Under the pieces are notes generated by a model, which saw nothing but the letters and a program-made list of their open reading frames with translations, ran no database searches and was not told where the DNA came from. From JADGQN01 sp035315185 (GTDB lineage Bacteria > Desulfobacterota > Syntrophorhabdia > Syntrophorhabdales > WCHB1-27), in assembly GCA_035315185.1 (NCBI GenBank), contig DATFYE010000203.1, forward strand, positions 1 to 64,000: a stretch of DNA of 64,000 bases, read 5' to 3'. The translations under genes were made by a program, and so were the position numbers. This document shows positions 8,295 to 16,498 of this stretch, piece after piece; the stretch's first letter is position 1; every line of letters starts with the position of its first letter.

Positions 8295-9274
8295 ACAAGG
8301 CAACCAACAGGAGGGCGTTGACCGTGTATCTGGTTATCTGCCTCCTTTATGTTTCTGTCGCCTTCCGAATCCCTGAGAAATTAAGCATGAAAAGAATAGG
8401 TGGTAACCCAACCGCGTCTTCGCATGGTATGAACGTGCAAGAATCGGTCGAGCCGGAAAGGGCCGAGAGGCCTATCGGGAAGACTATCGAAAAGAAGACC
8501 GCGAGCCCTTCGTCCGCTATCGCAACAGCGCCCCGGGGCTCACGCGCTCCCGCAGCTACATCCGTCGGAACTTCACTCACTACTGATGCGCGGAGCGCTT
8601 CGGAAAGCGGTTCTGCGCCGGTCTCAGCCGTGAAGGGGAGCTCCGTGGTGGAACCGCGTCTTTTTATTTCGATCCCTATCACCTGCTACGCGATAAAGGA
8701 AGGATGGCTCGAGCGGGAGGCTCTGATTTTTTCGAAAAAAGATGGGCAGAATACTCTCTGGTTAAAGCCCCTCGATATCCTGAAACAGCAAGATGAAAGC
8801 GGCTTAAAACACCTCGTTACCTTAATAGGCAAAAATCGGATAAAAGAGTTCTTAAAAAAGGAAGATGTGGATATCCGGGGAGAACTGAGCCCTGAGGATA
8901 TTATGCTGGGCAGGGGATACGTGATTGAAAAGAAGAAGCTTCTTTCCCTTTACGATCGTTTCGTGCCCGAGGAGTGTAATGACCTTTTTCCACTGGTAGT
9001 TGGCCAGGGCGGCGTGGTCAAGGATAAGGAGGGCTTCCGAATCGTGTCTTCGGCGGAAGCAGCAAGAATGCATACCGAGAAAGAGGGTGAAGAGTGGCGC
9101 ATGCCGAATCTCAACGGTCTCCCAATCAAGCTGGCTATTGACAACCTTGCCGTACACACGGCCAGAATCAAGGTATACGGCAGCGGTCTCGTTGTAGATC
9201 AGCATCCGAAGCCCTTTGAAAGGCTAAGAGGTGAAACGGAATGCGCCATTTACGGGAGGCTGGCTTTCGAATGA
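8291..9274 (+). CDS. membrane-anchored PASTA-domain protein in the ftsI position
   Basis: The 327-residue protein has one N-terminal membrane helix (about 9-26). A Ser/Thr/Ala/Pro-rich linker follows (about 35-130), then a roughly 140-residue middle domain I do not recognise, and a C-terminal segment (269-322) that reads as a PASTA domain: MPNLNGLPIKLAIDNL, then GSGLVVDQHPKP. PASTA domains bind peptidoglycan or beta-lactam-like ligands and often terminate FtsI-type proteins. The dimerisation and transpeptidase domains of FtsI (SxxK, SxN, KTG motifs) are absent. Organism-specific loss of the catalytic part, or an unrelated structural protein recruited to this slot, are both possible. ATGA junctions tie it to ftsL and murE. 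The PASTA call is fairly confident; a septal role is inferred from position. Confidence 0.75.
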   Translation: MNKATNRRALTVYLVICLLYVSVAFRIPEKLSMKRIGGNPTASSHGMNVQESVEPERAERPIGKTIEKKTASPSSAIATAPRGSRAPAATSVGTSLTTDARSASESGSAPVSAVKGSSVVEPRLFISIPITCYAIKEGWLEREALIFSKKDGQNTLWLKPLDILKQQDESGLKHLVTLIGKNRIKEFLKKEDVDIRGELSPEDIMLGRGYVIEKKKLLSLYDRFVPEECNDLFPLVVGQGGVVKDKEGFRIVSSAEAARMHTEKEGEEWRMPNLNGLPIKLAIDNLAVHTARIKVYGSGLVVDQHPKPFERLRGETECAIYGRLAFE

Positions 9275-10722
9275 CCCTCGCAGAACTGTTGGCCGATATG
9301 CCTCTCGTTTCGGTCAGAGGGCATGTGCCGGAAACCGTGACCGGCATCACGAAGGATTCGAGGGAGGTGAGGGAGGGATTCATCTTCTTTGCCACTGAAG
9401 CAAGCAAACCTTATGTGCACGAGGCAGTGAGGAAAGGCGCTGGTGTGATCGTATCAGATGCTGAGCTGGGCGACGATTTCCCCTGCTTTGTGTTGATCCG
9501 GGAACCGCGCATGGTGCTCGGAAGGATGGCTGCCCGGTTTTTCGGCTATCCGTCGCGAGGCATGCACGTTACCGGTATCACCGGCACGAACGGCAAAACG
9601 ACTACCAGCTACCTGATCGAATCAATACTCCGCGCTGCGAACAAGGCAGTCGGTGTGTTGGGCACCATTTCTTATCGGTATGACGGTACGGTACTCAAGG
9701 GACAGACAACCACGCCGGAGTCTACGGAAATCCAGCGGCTGTTCAGCCGGATGCAGCAAGAGGGCGTCAGGTCAGTCGTGATGGAAGTCTCGTCTCACGC
9801 ACTCGACCAGGGACGGGTCGAGGGTATTGACTTCGATGGCGCTATCTTCACCAACCTTACCCATGACCATCTCGACTACCATCTCGACTTTGAACACTAT
9901 AAAGAGGCAAAGAAACGCCTTTTCCATCACTACCTCTCGACAAGCTCGAAAGAGAAAAAATACGCGATACTGAACAGGGACGATCCGAGCGCACGCGACT
10001 TCATATGTAAATCGCCGATCGCCAACTTCACCTATAGTCTGCGCGGTGATGCACACGCCTTTGCTACTGCGGTGCAGGAGGAGACCAGCGGTTTGACCCT
10101 CGCTGTTTCGCTCATGGGTAGGGAGTTGATCGTACGCTCTCCGCTCATCGCCGCGTTCAATGCCGCAAATATTCTTGCGGCCGCCCTTTTCGGCCACGTG
10201 GCCGGCATCCCGTACGATCTCATCCGAAAGGGACTGGAGGCGCTAAAAGGGGTACCGGGCCGACTGGAGCGGATCGACAACGGACGGGGGATTTCCATTT
10301 TTGTTGACTATGCCCATACACCTGATGCACTGCGCAAGACCCTGGAGACGCTGAAACGACTCTGCACAGGCCGTCTCATCGTTCTATTCGGGTGCGGGGG
10401 TGACAGGGACAAAACGAAAAGGCCTCTCATGGGCAGGATCGCATCGGACCTGGCAGATTTCACCATCATAACGTCCGACAACCCGAGGAGCGAAGATCCT
10501 CTGAGAATAATAGAAGAGATACGGCAGGGGTTTGTCGGCAATGCGTATCGCATTGTCGAAAATCGCAGAGAAGCCATCGGCGAAGCCATCCGTATGGCGA
10601 CCGTTAACGACGTGCTGCTCGTTGCCGGAAAGGGACATGAGGACTACCAGGTAATCGGTACTGAAGTCCATCACTTCAGCGACCGGGAAGTAATAGAGGA
10701 GTGGCTTCATGTGGCGGCTTGA
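9271..10722 (+). CDS. murE: UDP-MurNAc-tripeptide synthetase (meso-DAP adding)
   Basis: About 483 residues. MurE ligates the third amino acid onto UDP-MurNAc-L-Ala-D-Glu in the cytoplasm. It shows the Mur ligase ATP motif GITGTNGKTTTS, HDHLDYH, a carbamylated-lysine region and SDNPRSEDP. The DNPR motif is the recognised signature for meso-diaminopimelate as substrate, which fits a Gram-negative wall. The ATG at 9271 forms an ATGA overlap with the PASTA gene and matches the family start; an in-frame ATG at 9241 with AGAGGTG upstream is an alternative adding ten residues. Its end overlaps murF by 14 bases. Confidence 0.95.
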   Translation: MTLAELLADMPLVSVRGHVPETVTGITKDSREVREGFIFFATEASKPYVHEAVRKGAGVIVSDAELGDDFPCFVLIREPRMVLGRMAARFFGYPSRGMHVTGITGTNGKTTTSYLIESILRAANKAVGVLGTISYRYDGTVLKGQTTTPESTEIQRLFSRMQQEGVRSVVMEVSSHALDQGRVEGIDFDGAIFTNLTHDHLDYHLDFEHYKEAKKRLFHHYLSTSSKEKKYAILNRDDPSARDFICKSPIANFTYSLRGDAHAFATAVQEETSGLTLAVSLMGRELIVRSPLIAAFNAANILAAALFGHVAGIPYDLIRKGLEALKGVPGRLERIDNGRGISIFVDYAHTPDALRKTLETLKRLCTGRLIVLFGCGGDRDKTKRPLMGRIASDLADFTIITSDNPRSEDPLRIIEEIRQGFVGNAYRIVENRREAIGEAIRMATVNDVLLVAGKGHEDYQVIGTEVHHFSDREVIEEWLHVAA

Positions 10723-12067
10723 CGATCTGCTGACGGCAGTTCACGGCAGACTCCTGCACAAAGAGCTGGGGCAGTTCACCGCAATCTCGACCGACTCACG
10801 ATCAATAAAGGAGGGTGAGCTTTTTGTCCCTCTGATCGGTCCGAACTTCGACGGGCATGCTTTTGTGCGTGACGCGTACATGAAGTCCGGCGGCGGGAGT
10901 CTCTGCCAGGAAGGACGGGAAGCCGCGTGCCGGGATGCAGGGGGCACGATCATCCTTGTCGAGGACACGACAAAAGCCCTCCTTGATCTTGTGCGGTACA
11001 AGAGGAAGCAACTCAGCGGCACTTTCATTGCCATCACAGGAAGCAACGGAAAGACCACTGCCAAGGAGCTCCTTGTGCGCATCATGAGCGGGTTCGCTCC
11101 TGTGGCGTTCAACGAGAAGAATTACAACAACAATATAGGGGTTTCGCAGACCATTCTTTCTATCAGCGGTCAACCCGCTTACTGCATCATTGAATTGGGC
11201 ACCAACCATCCCGGAGAAATAGCCGAGCTTGCGCGTCTGGTGGAGCCGGACTTGTCAACCATCACGAACGTCCACGCTTCTCACCTTGAAGGGCTTGGCG
11301 ATATAAACGGCGTCTTCCGGGAAAAGGTAAGTCTCTTCGAACACACAAGAGAGGGCGGTGCCGTCTTTATCAATATCGATGATCCGCTTCTCGCACCGCT
11401 CGCGGTAAAGCCTATGCGGCGCGCTTACACATACGCCATAGAACGCCGGGCAGATTTCATGCTCTTGCGACAGGAGCCCAGGGGTCTCAACGGCTTTGAT
11501 CTTGAGCTCATCCTGCAGGGCGAAAAAGTGAGAACAACGACCCGCCTTCTCGGTACCCATAACCTTTATAACATTATTACGGCGGTCTCCATCGCCTATG
11601 TCTGTGGGGTGCCCAGCGAGACCATCCGGGAGAAGGTGGCTGCCTTCGAGCCCTATCCTGGCCGGTTCAGGGTTATGAGATCGAAAAAAGGCTACACGAT
11701 TATAGATGATGCGTATAATGCGAACCCTTCATCCATGGAATGGGCAATCGACACTCTTGACAAGCTACCTTGCAAAGGACGGAAGATTGCGATCCTCGGA
11801 GAGATGAAAGAACTGGGCGACAGGAATGCGGAGTTCCACAGAGAGCTGGGCCGGTTCCTTAAGAAGAGCAGCCTGTCGAGCATACTCTTTTTGGGAGAAG
11901 CTGCCAGAGCCGCGTGTGATGAGATGAATAACGGGCGCGCGAAATTTTTTGATGATAAGGCGGTTCTCATTGCGCACGCTTTGGCCGTGGCCAAACAGGA
12001 CGACCTCATCCTCGTGAAAGGGTCAAGAGCAATGAAGATGAATGAGGTTGTGGAGGGACTGCTCTAG
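10709..12067 (+). CDS. murF: UDP-MurNAc-tripeptide--D-alanyl-D-alanine ligase
   Basis: The 452-residue protein adds D-Ala-D-Ala to the muramyl tripeptide, the last cytoplasmic ligation before membrane transfer. Visible motifs are the N-terminal TDSRSIKEGELFVPL, the ATP-binding AITGSNGKTTAKELL, and DDAYNANPSSME with LGEMKELG in the C-terminal domain. The length is normal. The start overlaps murE by 14 bases and the stop abuts mraY directly, so the three genes are probably translated as a coupled block. Confidence 0.95.
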   Translation: MWRLDDLLTAVHGRLLHKELGQFTAISTDSRSIKEGELFVPLIGPNFDGHAFVRDAYMKSGGGSLCQEGREAACRDAGGTIILVEDTTKALLDLVRYKRKQLSGTFIAITGSNGKTTAKELLVRIMSGFAPVAFNEKNYNNNIGVSQTILSISGQPAYCIIELGTNHPGEIAELARLVEPDLSTITNVHASHLEGLGDINGVFREKVSLFEHTREGGAVFINIDDPLLAPLAVKPMRRAYTYAIERRADFMLLRQEPRGLNGFDLELILQGEKVRTTTRLLGTHNLYNIITAVSIAYVCGVPSETIREKVAAFEPYPGRFRVMRSKKGYTIIDDAYNANPSSMEWAIDTLDKLPCKGRKIAILGEMKELGDRNAEFHRELGRFLKKSSLSSILFLGEAARAACDEMNNGRAKFFDDKAVLIAHALAVAKQDDLILVKGSRAMKMNEVVEGLL

Positions 12068-13144
12068 ATGCTCTACTATCTCCTCTACCCGCTCCACGCG
12101 CACTTAAGCGTTTTCAACGTCTTCCGGTATATTACGTTCCGCACGGTGCTCGCCATCTTAAGTGCCCTGATTATCAGTTTTCTCTTGACCCCCTGGCTCA
12201 TTCAAAAACTGAACGAGTGGCGCATAAAGACGGAAAAAAGAGAAGATGTCCCGGAGCGACATGAGGCCAAAAGAGGCACCCCGACAATGGGAGGCTTCGT
12301 GATTCTGGTGGCGACCATCATCCCGACGCTCCTGTGGGCAGACCTCAAGAATCAATACATCTGGGCCGTGACCGCCGCGCTGATGCTGTTCGGAGCGATC
12401 GGTTTTGTCGATGACATGAGGAAACTCCGGAATAGAGACGGCAAGGGCATACCGGGAAGAACGAAGTTCCTCATTGAGATCCTTTTTGCCCTGATTATCA
12501 GCGTGCTTGTGTACTCAGAGTCGGGCTTTTTTCCGCAACTCACCGTACCCTTTTTCAAGAACGTTGCCCCAAACCTCGGGGTCTTCTATATCCTGCTCTG
12601 CATCCTGATCATCGTGGGCTCATCTAACGGCGTGAATCTTACGGACGGCCTCGACGGCCTTGCGATCGGTCCGGTCCTTACCGTGACCGCCACGTTTATT
12701 CTTTTCGCATATCTGGCAGGTAATGTGAAGTTCGCTCAGTACCTGCAAATATTATACGTAAGAGGTGCAGGTGAGCTGACGATTCTTTGCGGAGCCATGC
12801 TGGGAGCCGGCCTGGGGTTTCTCTGGTATAACGCGCACCCCGCGGAGCTGTTTATGGGAGACACAGGCTCCCTGGCCCTGGGTGCAGGGCTCGGGACGAT
12901 CGCGGTGATCATAAAGCAGGAGATCCTCCTTGTCATTGTTGGTGGGATCTTTGTGATGGAGACCCTTTCGGTGATCATTCAGGTGCTCTCCTTCAAGTGG
13001 CGCGGCAAACGGGTCTTCAAGATGGCGCCCATACACCATCATTTTGAATTGAAAGGTTGGAACGAGGCAAAAATTGTTACCAGGTTCTGGATCGTTTCGG
13101 TGATACTCGGGCTGATAGCAATAACGACGCTGAAGTTACGATAG
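12068..13144 (+). CDS. mraY: phospho-N-acetylmuramoyl-pentapeptide-transferase
   Basis: The 358-residue polytopic enzyme transfers phospho-MurNAc-pentapeptide to undecaprenyl phosphate, making lipid I. Diagnostic features are KRGTPTMGGF near residue 75, the FVDDMRKL aspartates, NGVNLTDGLDGLA and the MAPIHHHFELKGW loop near the C-terminus. About ten membrane helices are apparent. The ATG follows the murF stop without a gap. A 60-130 base stretch separates it from murD, the largest break in the operon. Confidence 0.96.
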   Translation: MLYYLLYPLHAHLSVFNVFRYITFRTVLAILSALIISFLLTPWLIQKLNEWRIKTEKREDVPERHEAKRGTPTMGGFVILVATIIPTLLWADLKNQYIWAVTAALMLFGAIGFVDDMRKLRNRDGKGIPGRTKFLIEILFALIISVLVYSESGFFPQLTVPFFKNVAPNLGVFYILLCILIIVGSSNGVNLTDGLDGLAIGPVLTVTATFILFAYLAGNVKFAQYLQILYVRGAGELTILCGAMLGAGLGFLWYNAHPAELFMGDTGSLALGAGLGTIAVIIKQEILLVIVGGIFVMETLSVIIQVLSFKWRGKRVFKMAPIHHHFELKGWNEAKIVTRFWIVSVILGLIAITTLKLR

Positions 13145-13278
13145 GGTCAAGGGGCATGGGTCCCGGGTCCAGGATGAGAAGCATAAGGGTTGGTTAACGA
13201 GCCATGGAGTTGAGTTGGATATTGCCACCACGACATAAGGCCTGGATGGCATCAATGGATGAGCGAAATGGAGGGAGT

Positions 13279-14646
13279 GTGACAGGATCGGGACCCCGGA
13301 CCCCGGACCCCGGACCCGGTTTTGACATTCCCGAGAGGGTACTTGTCGTAGGGCTGGGAAAGACGGGAGTTTCGCTGGTGAAGTTTCTGAGTGGCCTGGG
13401 TAAAAAGGTGACCGTCACCGATATAAAGAGTAGCGAGCAGCTTGCCTCATCGCTCGCCGAGCTGAATGGCACACCCTACGTGGGTCACTTCGGGTCGCAC
13501 GTAAAGGATGATTTCCTCGACCATGAGATGATACTCGTGAGCCCGGGTGTGGACAGTAATTTAGCGCTTCTTCTGGAAGCGCGTGCGAGAGGAAGAAGGA
13601 TCATAGGCGAGATTGAGCTGGCATCCAGGTTCATCAAGGAGCCTATCATAGCCATCACCGGCACCAACGGAAAAACAACCACGACGACTCTCCTGGGGCA
13701 GGTCTTTGCAGCAGCGTTCAAAGACGTATTCGTCGGCGGCAATATAGGAAAACCACTGATCGATTATGTGCTGAAAGGCCAGAAGGCGCGCTTCGTGATA
13801 GCCGAAATAAGCAGCTTCCAGCTCGAGACAATAGAGCAGTTCCGGCCGCACGTGGCGATCCTCCTCAACATCACGGAAGATCATCTGGATCGTTACACCT
13901 CTTTTGAGGAGTATGTAGCAGCCAAGTGGAGGCTCTTCGAGAATCAGACCTCAGAAGATTACTCGTTCCTCACTGCGGATCTGGCAGGTAAGAACAGACT
14001 GAAGGCGCGGTGCCTCTACTTCTCAACGCGGACGAGCTTGAAGGAAGGCGCGTTTCTCGATGGGGATGCCCTGGTTGTTCGCTTGAGCGGCCAGGAATTC
14101 AGGTACAGACGCGATCTCTCCCCGCTCGTTGGCATCCATAACAGCGAAAACCTGCTGGCAGTGCTCCTGACATCCCATATTTACGGCATTGATCGCCCGG
14201 TCATAGAACAGGCGCTCAGGAAGTTTAAGGGATTGCCGCACCGCATGGAGTTCGTACGGGAGAAAAATGGCGTGCGTTTCTATAACGATTCGAAGGCCAC
14301 CAACGTTGACGCCACCAGAAGAGCCCTGGAGAGCATGACCACGATGGTCGTCCTTATTGCTGGCGGCAAAGACAAGGGCGGTAGTTACAAAGTCATTACC
14401 GAACTGTCAGACAGGATCAAAGGTCTCGTACCCTTCGGCGAGGCAAAGGAGAGGATAGAAAGAGAGTTGGCATCTTACATGCCCACTCATATGGCGGCTT
14501 CCCTTTCGGAAGCAGTCGAGAAAGCCTTTGCCATTGCCGGGCCCGGGGAGACAGTTCTCTTTTCGCCCATGTGCTCCAGCTTTGACATGTTCAAAGATTA
14601 TAAAGAGCGGGGCGAAAAATTTCGGCGGATCGTGGAGGGGCTGTGA
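13279..14646 (+). CDS. murD: UDP-N-acetylmuramoylalanine--D-glutamate ligase
   Basis: The core MurD protein starts at about 13327 with PERVLVVGLGKTG. It has the ATP site AITGTNGKTTTTTLL, a central HLDRY motif and NDSKATNVDATRRALE, and it adds D-glutamate to UDP-MurNAc-L-Ala. The start is uncertain. GTG at 13279 has GGAGG about four bases upstream; ATGs at 13204, 13246 and 13255 are in frame with weaker ribosome sites. All of these place a heptanucleotide tandem repeat (13291-13317) inside the reading frame, giving a Pro/Gly/Asp-rich tail of about 16 residues before the fold. That tail is not a usual part of MurD. The gene overlaps the next by four bases. Confidence 0.92.
   Translation: MTGSGPRTPDPGPGFDIPERVLVVGLGKTGVSLVKFLSGLGKKVTVTDIKSSEQLASSLAELNGTPYVGHFGSHVKDDFLDHEMILVSPGVDSNLALLLEARARGRRIIGEIELASRFIKEPIIAITGTNGKTTTTTLLGQVFAAAFKDVFVGGNIGKPLIDYVLKGQKARFVIAEISSFQLETIEQFRPHVAILLNITEDHLDRYTSFEEYVAAKWRLFENQTSEDYSFLTADLAGKNRLKARCLYFSTRTSLKEGAFLDGDALVVRLSGQEFRYRRDLSPLVGIHNSENLLAVLLTSHIYGIDRPVIEQALRKFKGLPHRMEFVREKNGVRFYNDSKATNVDATRRALESMTTMVVLIAGGKDKGGSYKVITELSDRIKGLVPFGEAKERIERELASYMPTHMAASLSEAVEKAFAIAGPGETVLFSPMCSSFDMFKDYKERGEKFRRIVEGL
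13291..13317 (+). repeat. heptanucleotide tandem repeat at the murD 5' end
   Basis: Three perfect GGACCCC units (13291-13311) and a partial fourth. Because seven is not a multiple of three, gain or loss of a unit would shift the murD frame if translation starts upstream of it, and no standard start codon lies in frame between the repeat and the conserved fold. Confidence 0.7.
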
Positions 14647-15425
14647 AGAGAATCGTTCTGCTGATGCTCTCATGCCTGTTCTTTTACAGCCTTTTCAGAG
14701 ACATGAACCTGGTCAAGACATTGCTCCTCTGCGCTGCCGTGGCCGTGGCGTTCGTCGTATCCAAAGCACCCTCGAAATATATCATCGGCGCCAAGTATCC
14801 CCTGATCTGTCTCTGTTTTGCGTTGTCGGTTGTGCTGGTGCTCTATCCGGGCCTCAGGATGAATTCGATCATTCGGTTCGCCGGTATTTTTCTAACCTTC
14901 TTCAGTTTGAGCCTGTACGTGGCCTTGATCAGCGAGAAAGGTAAAGGATTCTATAAGGAGGTCCTCGCCCTGTCACTGCTTTTTATCTCGGCGTCTTTGA
15001 ACCTGATACTGATACGTAGCGTGGAGATATTTCTGCCGCTATCGATCACCATTCTCCTTTTCCTGTTCATTCTGCAGCGGACCAAGCTCTTGCCTCTGGC
15101 AGGAGCATTTCTGGTGGTCATGGTGATCTGTCTGTACCTGAAGAGAATGACCATCTATGGTTCAAGTTTGGAACTTCCCGGTGTGGAGCGTTACCTGATC
15201 CTTGCAACCACTTTTCTCCTTCTACTTGTCACCTTCATAGGGTTCGTCAGAAAGGCCGGTTCCACCTGGACGATCGGTTTTTTTGGTCTTCTTTACGCAT
15301 CCATCGACATCCTCATGTCGCTGGGCTTCTCTTTAAAGGGACTGCTGCTCTATCAGCCTATTGCTGCGCTCCTGATTCTTGCACCCCTTATGGGTGTGGC
15401 GCTCCAGGGAGAGAAAGGGTCATGA
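14643..15425 (+). CDS. polytopic membrane protein in the ftsW position
   Basis: The 260-residue protein is almost wholly hydrophobic with about ten predicted membrane helices joined by very short loops. It sits between murD and murG, where ftsW (a SEDS glycosyltransferase of roughly 370 residues, also ten helices) normally lies, and overlaps both neighbours by four bases. I see none of the SEDS signatures: no large extracellular loop, no GFxNIGV-type stretch, no PxPFISYGG. It could be a severely reduced and diverged SEDS relative, or an unrelated helper or flippase-like protein that took over the slot. The coding evidence is strong; the function is unknown. Confidence 0.8.
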   Translation: MKRIVLLMLSCLFFYSLFRDMNLVKTLLLCAAVAVAFVVSKAPSKYIIGAKYPLICLCFALSVVLVLYPGLRMNSIIRFAGIFLTFFSLSLYVALISEKGKGFYKEVLALSLLFISASLNLILIRSVEIFLPLSITILLFLFILQRTKLLPLAGAFLVVMVICLYLKRMTIYGSSLELPGVERYLILATTFLLLLVTFIGFVRKAGSTWTIGFFGLLYASIDILMSLGFSLKGLLLYQPIAALLILAPLMGVALQGEKGS

Positions 15426-16498
15426 AACTGCTGATTGCCGCCGGCGGCACTGGAGGTCACATATTCCCCGGCCTAGCCGTGGCTGAAGCATTTATCGCTG
15501 CAAGCGCCGCTAACGAGGTATTCTTTGTGGGGACCTCGCACGGCATGGAGGGAAGCATCATCCCTCCGTACGGGTTCCGCCTGGTCACGATAGACGCGCG
15601 CCCGTTTCTGGGACAGAGCGTGTTTCGGAAGACGGCAACCATAGGCAGCATCATGAAGGGTGTCGCACAATGCGTGAGTATTCTACGGAAAGAAAGGCCG
15701 GATATGGTCATCGGCACGGGCGGGTTCACCTGCGTTCCCGTCATGATCGCCGCCTTTCTCCTTCGCATCCCCCGTTTTCTTCACGAACAGAACGTGGTCC
15801 CGGGGCTTGCAAATCAAGTGCTCTGCCGCATAGCGGACAAGACCTTTGTCAGTTTTATAAAGACGGCCGAATACCTGAAGGGCAGGGTGGTTCACACGGG
15901 TAATCCGATACGAAGGAAGCTGCGAGTAGCCTCTGTGATCGCTGCCCTGCCAAGGACAGATAACCTGTTCACTATATTCGTGTTCGGCGGCAGCCGGGGG
16001 GCGCGCAGCATCAACGAGGCAGTGCTGCTGCTCCTGCCATATCTCGAATCATACAAGAATACGGCAATATACCACCAGACAGGCAGGGATGATTACGAGA
16101 AGGTGAAAGAGGCGTACGCAACCGTGAAGATTCCGCATGAGGTCTTTCCGTTCACGGATGAGATGGAGAGATACTATGGTCTTTCTGACGTTGTGATTTC
16201 AAGGGCAGGCGCTTCAACGATCTTTGAGCTCGCTTATTTCAAAAAATCGGCAGTGCTCGTGCCGTATCCCTTCGCTGCCGGAGCCCACCAGTGGAAGAAT
16301 GCGGCCTACGTGGAGGAAATCGGTGGTGCTTATGTGATCAGCAACGACGAGCTGACAGGGGAAAGGCTGAATGCGGCCCTGAAAGAGCTCTATGAAGAGC
16401 CGGAGTTGCGTTCCAGGATGGCCCAAAACATGGGGACAATTTACGTGGAGAAGGCGGAAGAACTGATAGTAAAAGGGATGGCAACCCATGTTTCGTAA
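15422..16498 (+). CDS. murG: UDP-GlcNAc--lipid I N-acetylglucosaminyltransferase
   Basis: The 358-residue peripheral membrane GT-B enzyme converts lipid I to lipid II. The N-terminal glycine-rich loop AAGGTGGHIFPGLAVAEAF, the VIGTGGFTCVP segment, the HEQN motif, FGGSRGARSIN and the C-terminal donor-site SRAGASTIFEL followed by PYPFAAGAHQ are all present. It overlaps the upstream membrane protein by four bases and murC by 11. Length and motif order are standard. Confidence 0.96.
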   Translation: MKLLIAAGGTGGHIFPGLAVAEAFIAASAANEVFFVGTSHGMEGSIIPPYGFRLVTIDARPFLGQSVFRKTATIGSIMKGVAQCVSILRKERPDMVIGTGGFTCVPVMIAAFLLRIPRFLHEQNVVPGLANQVLCRIADKTFVSFIKTAEYLKGRVVHTGNPIRRKLRVASVIAALPRTDNLFTIFVFGGSRGARSINEAVLLLLPYLESYKNTAIYHQTGRDDYEKVKEAYATVKIPHEVFPFTDEMERYYGLSDVVISRAGASTIFELAYFKKSAVLVPYPFAAGAHQWKNAAYVEEIGGAYVISNDELTGERLNAALKELYEEPELRSRMAQNMGTIYVEKAEELIVKGMATHVS

